From contig JAURIP010000061.1 in assembly GCA_030832695.1 (NCBI GenBank), positions 1 to 8,169 of the forward strand: DNA of 8,169 nt, in the 5' to 3' direction. Positions 7,589 to 8,169 of this stretch are shown one piece after another. Origin of the DNA: Sediminibacterium sp. Its GTDB lineage: Bacteria > Bacteroidota > Bacteroidia > Chitinophagales > Chitinophagaceae. A program made the translations under genes and the position numbers. The number at the start of each line of letters is the position of its first letter. Position 1 is the stretch's first letter. The notes under the pieces were generated by a model. It was given only the letters and a program-made list of their open reading frames with translations, was not told the origin of the DNA and ran no database searches.

Positions 7589-8169
7589 TTAGTTGTAAGC
7601 CGCAGTTAATTCAGATCTTCTATTCTGAGCTCTGCCTTCTTTAGTTTTATTGTCAGCCGCTGGATTTGCATAGCCAAAACCACTTGTTGTGATACGCTTA
7701 GCATCAACTCCTTTCTTAATTAAATATTTAGCTACAACAGTTGCTCTATTAATAGATAACTTAGAATTTAATTTCTCAGCACCAGTGTTATCAGTATGAC
7801 CACCAATAGCAAGACTCACATTTGAATATTTTGCAAGCACTGCAATCACTGCATCTAAATTAGCTAATTGCTTAACAGAAAGGTAAGATTTACCAGTTGC
7901 AAATTTCAAATTCGAAGCTGCTTGTGTTAAAATTGGTTGCACATCAGGACAACCATTGTTTGCACTAATTCCAGCCTCAGTTGGACAAGCATCCACTTCA
8001 TCGTTGACACCATCTTTATCTGTATCTGGAATTGGACATCCATTATAACGACTTAAACCAGCAACAGTTGGACATTTATCTTGTTCATCATTGATGCCGT
8101 CCTTATCTGTATCTGGGATTGGACATCCTGCATATTTAGCCAAACCTGCAACAGTTGGACATTTATCTT
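7589..8169 (-). CDS. OmpA-like peptidoglycan-binding protein with TSP3 repeats, 5'-truncated by window edge
   Basis: This is the C-terminal 192 residues of an outer-membrane protein; the N-terminal part, usually a signal peptide and a beta-barrel or other domain, lies right of the window. Residues 1-58 are two calcium-binding thrombospondin-type-3-like units (DTDKDGxND, with CPT and GCP cysteines), and a third degenerate unit (DACPTEAGIS...GCP) follows. The OmpA C-terminal domain covers about 85-188. It contains GGHTDNTG, with D126 and R141 spaced as the diaminopimelate-binding D271/R286 pair of Acinetobacter baumannii OmpA, and ends with KTKEGRAQNRRSEL. Such proteins anchor the outer membrane to peptidoglycan. 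The frame is open to the window edge; the TTG at 8143 encodes an internal Leu inside a repeat and is not a start. There is no terminal Phe after the OmpA domain, as expected for this C-terminal periplasmic domain. The full architecture cannot be judged here. Confidence 0.93.
   Translation of the reverse strand, partial: DKCPTVAGLAKYAGCPIPDTDKDGINDEQDKCPTVAGLSRYNGCPIPDTDKDGVNDEVDACPTEAGISANNGCPDVQPILTQAASNLKFATGKSYLSVKQLANLDAVIAVLAKYSNVSLAIGGHTDNTGAEKLNSKLSINRATVVAKYLIKKGVDAKRITTSGFGYANPAADNKTKEGRAQNRRSELTAAYN
7994..8167 (-). repeat. Tandem 87-bp repeat encoding TSP3 units
   Basis: Two consecutive 87-bp (29-codon) units, 8167-8081 and 8080-7994, match at about 68 of 87 bases by hand count. 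Both encode DKCPTVAGL..Y.GCPIPDTDKDG.NDE. A partial, diverged third copy continues to about 7946. Further copies may lie to the right of the window, since the visible sequence begins at a unit boundary. Confidence 0.85.

Noticed and set aside
8141..8143. TTG as the start of the OmpA-like gene
   Set aside because: It encodes a Leu within the repeated GL..Y.GCP unit, and the upstream codons DKCPTVAG match the next repeat.
1..8169. A new defence, mobile or biosynthetic system
   Set aside because: Every substantial reading frame belongs to a recognisable housekeeping or transport family, and there are no transposase, integrase, CRISPR or toxin-antitoxin signatures.

Overview
This window looks like ordinary chromosomal DNA from a member of the Bacteroidota, plausibly a Chitinophagaceae-like freshwater or soil bacterium; the family-level guess is inference. 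The evidence is AT-rich DNA, the lack of a Shine-Dalgarno sequence before all four visible start codons, a TAnnTTTG-type -7 promoter box almost touching a start codon, an outer-membrane beta-barrel of the Bacteroidota BBP2/porin type, and an OmpA-like protein with thrombospondin-type-3 (TSP3) calcium-binding repeats.

Layout from left to right. (1) The 3' part of gltD, the small subunit of NADPH-glutamate synthase, enters from the left edge without its first codons and ends in a strong hairpin terminator. (2) A very AT-rich intergenic stretch of about 240 bp (1488-1726) leads into amt, an AmtB-type ammonium transporter. (3) After a short gap containing an inverted-repeat RNA structure comes a signal-peptide-bearing porin-like beta-barrel gene, closed by its own terminator. 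(4) A PlsC-type lysophospholipid acyltransferase gene begins only 18 nt after that terminator's T-run. It is followed 22 bp later by priA, the replication-restart helicase, which has a -7 box in the gap. (5) priA converges on an OmpA-like/TSP3 gene on the minus strand, which runs off the right edge. A hairpin flanked by A- and T-runs lies between them and should terminate transcription in both directions.

Functionally, the left half is a nitrogen-acquisition block. Amt brings ammonium across the inner membrane and GltD, with a GltB expected just left of the window, supplies glutamate. The adjacent beta-barrel may provide outer-membrane passage, but this is inferred only from gene adjacency. 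No P-II (glnB) gene is visible here. The right half is housekeeping: phospholipid synthesis, replication restart, and attachment of the outer membrane to peptidoglycan. I found no mobile element, CRISPR array, tRNA, rRNA, defence system or clearly new system. The most interesting items are the amt-porin junction with its hairpin, and the compact promoter and terminator arrangements around plsC and priA.
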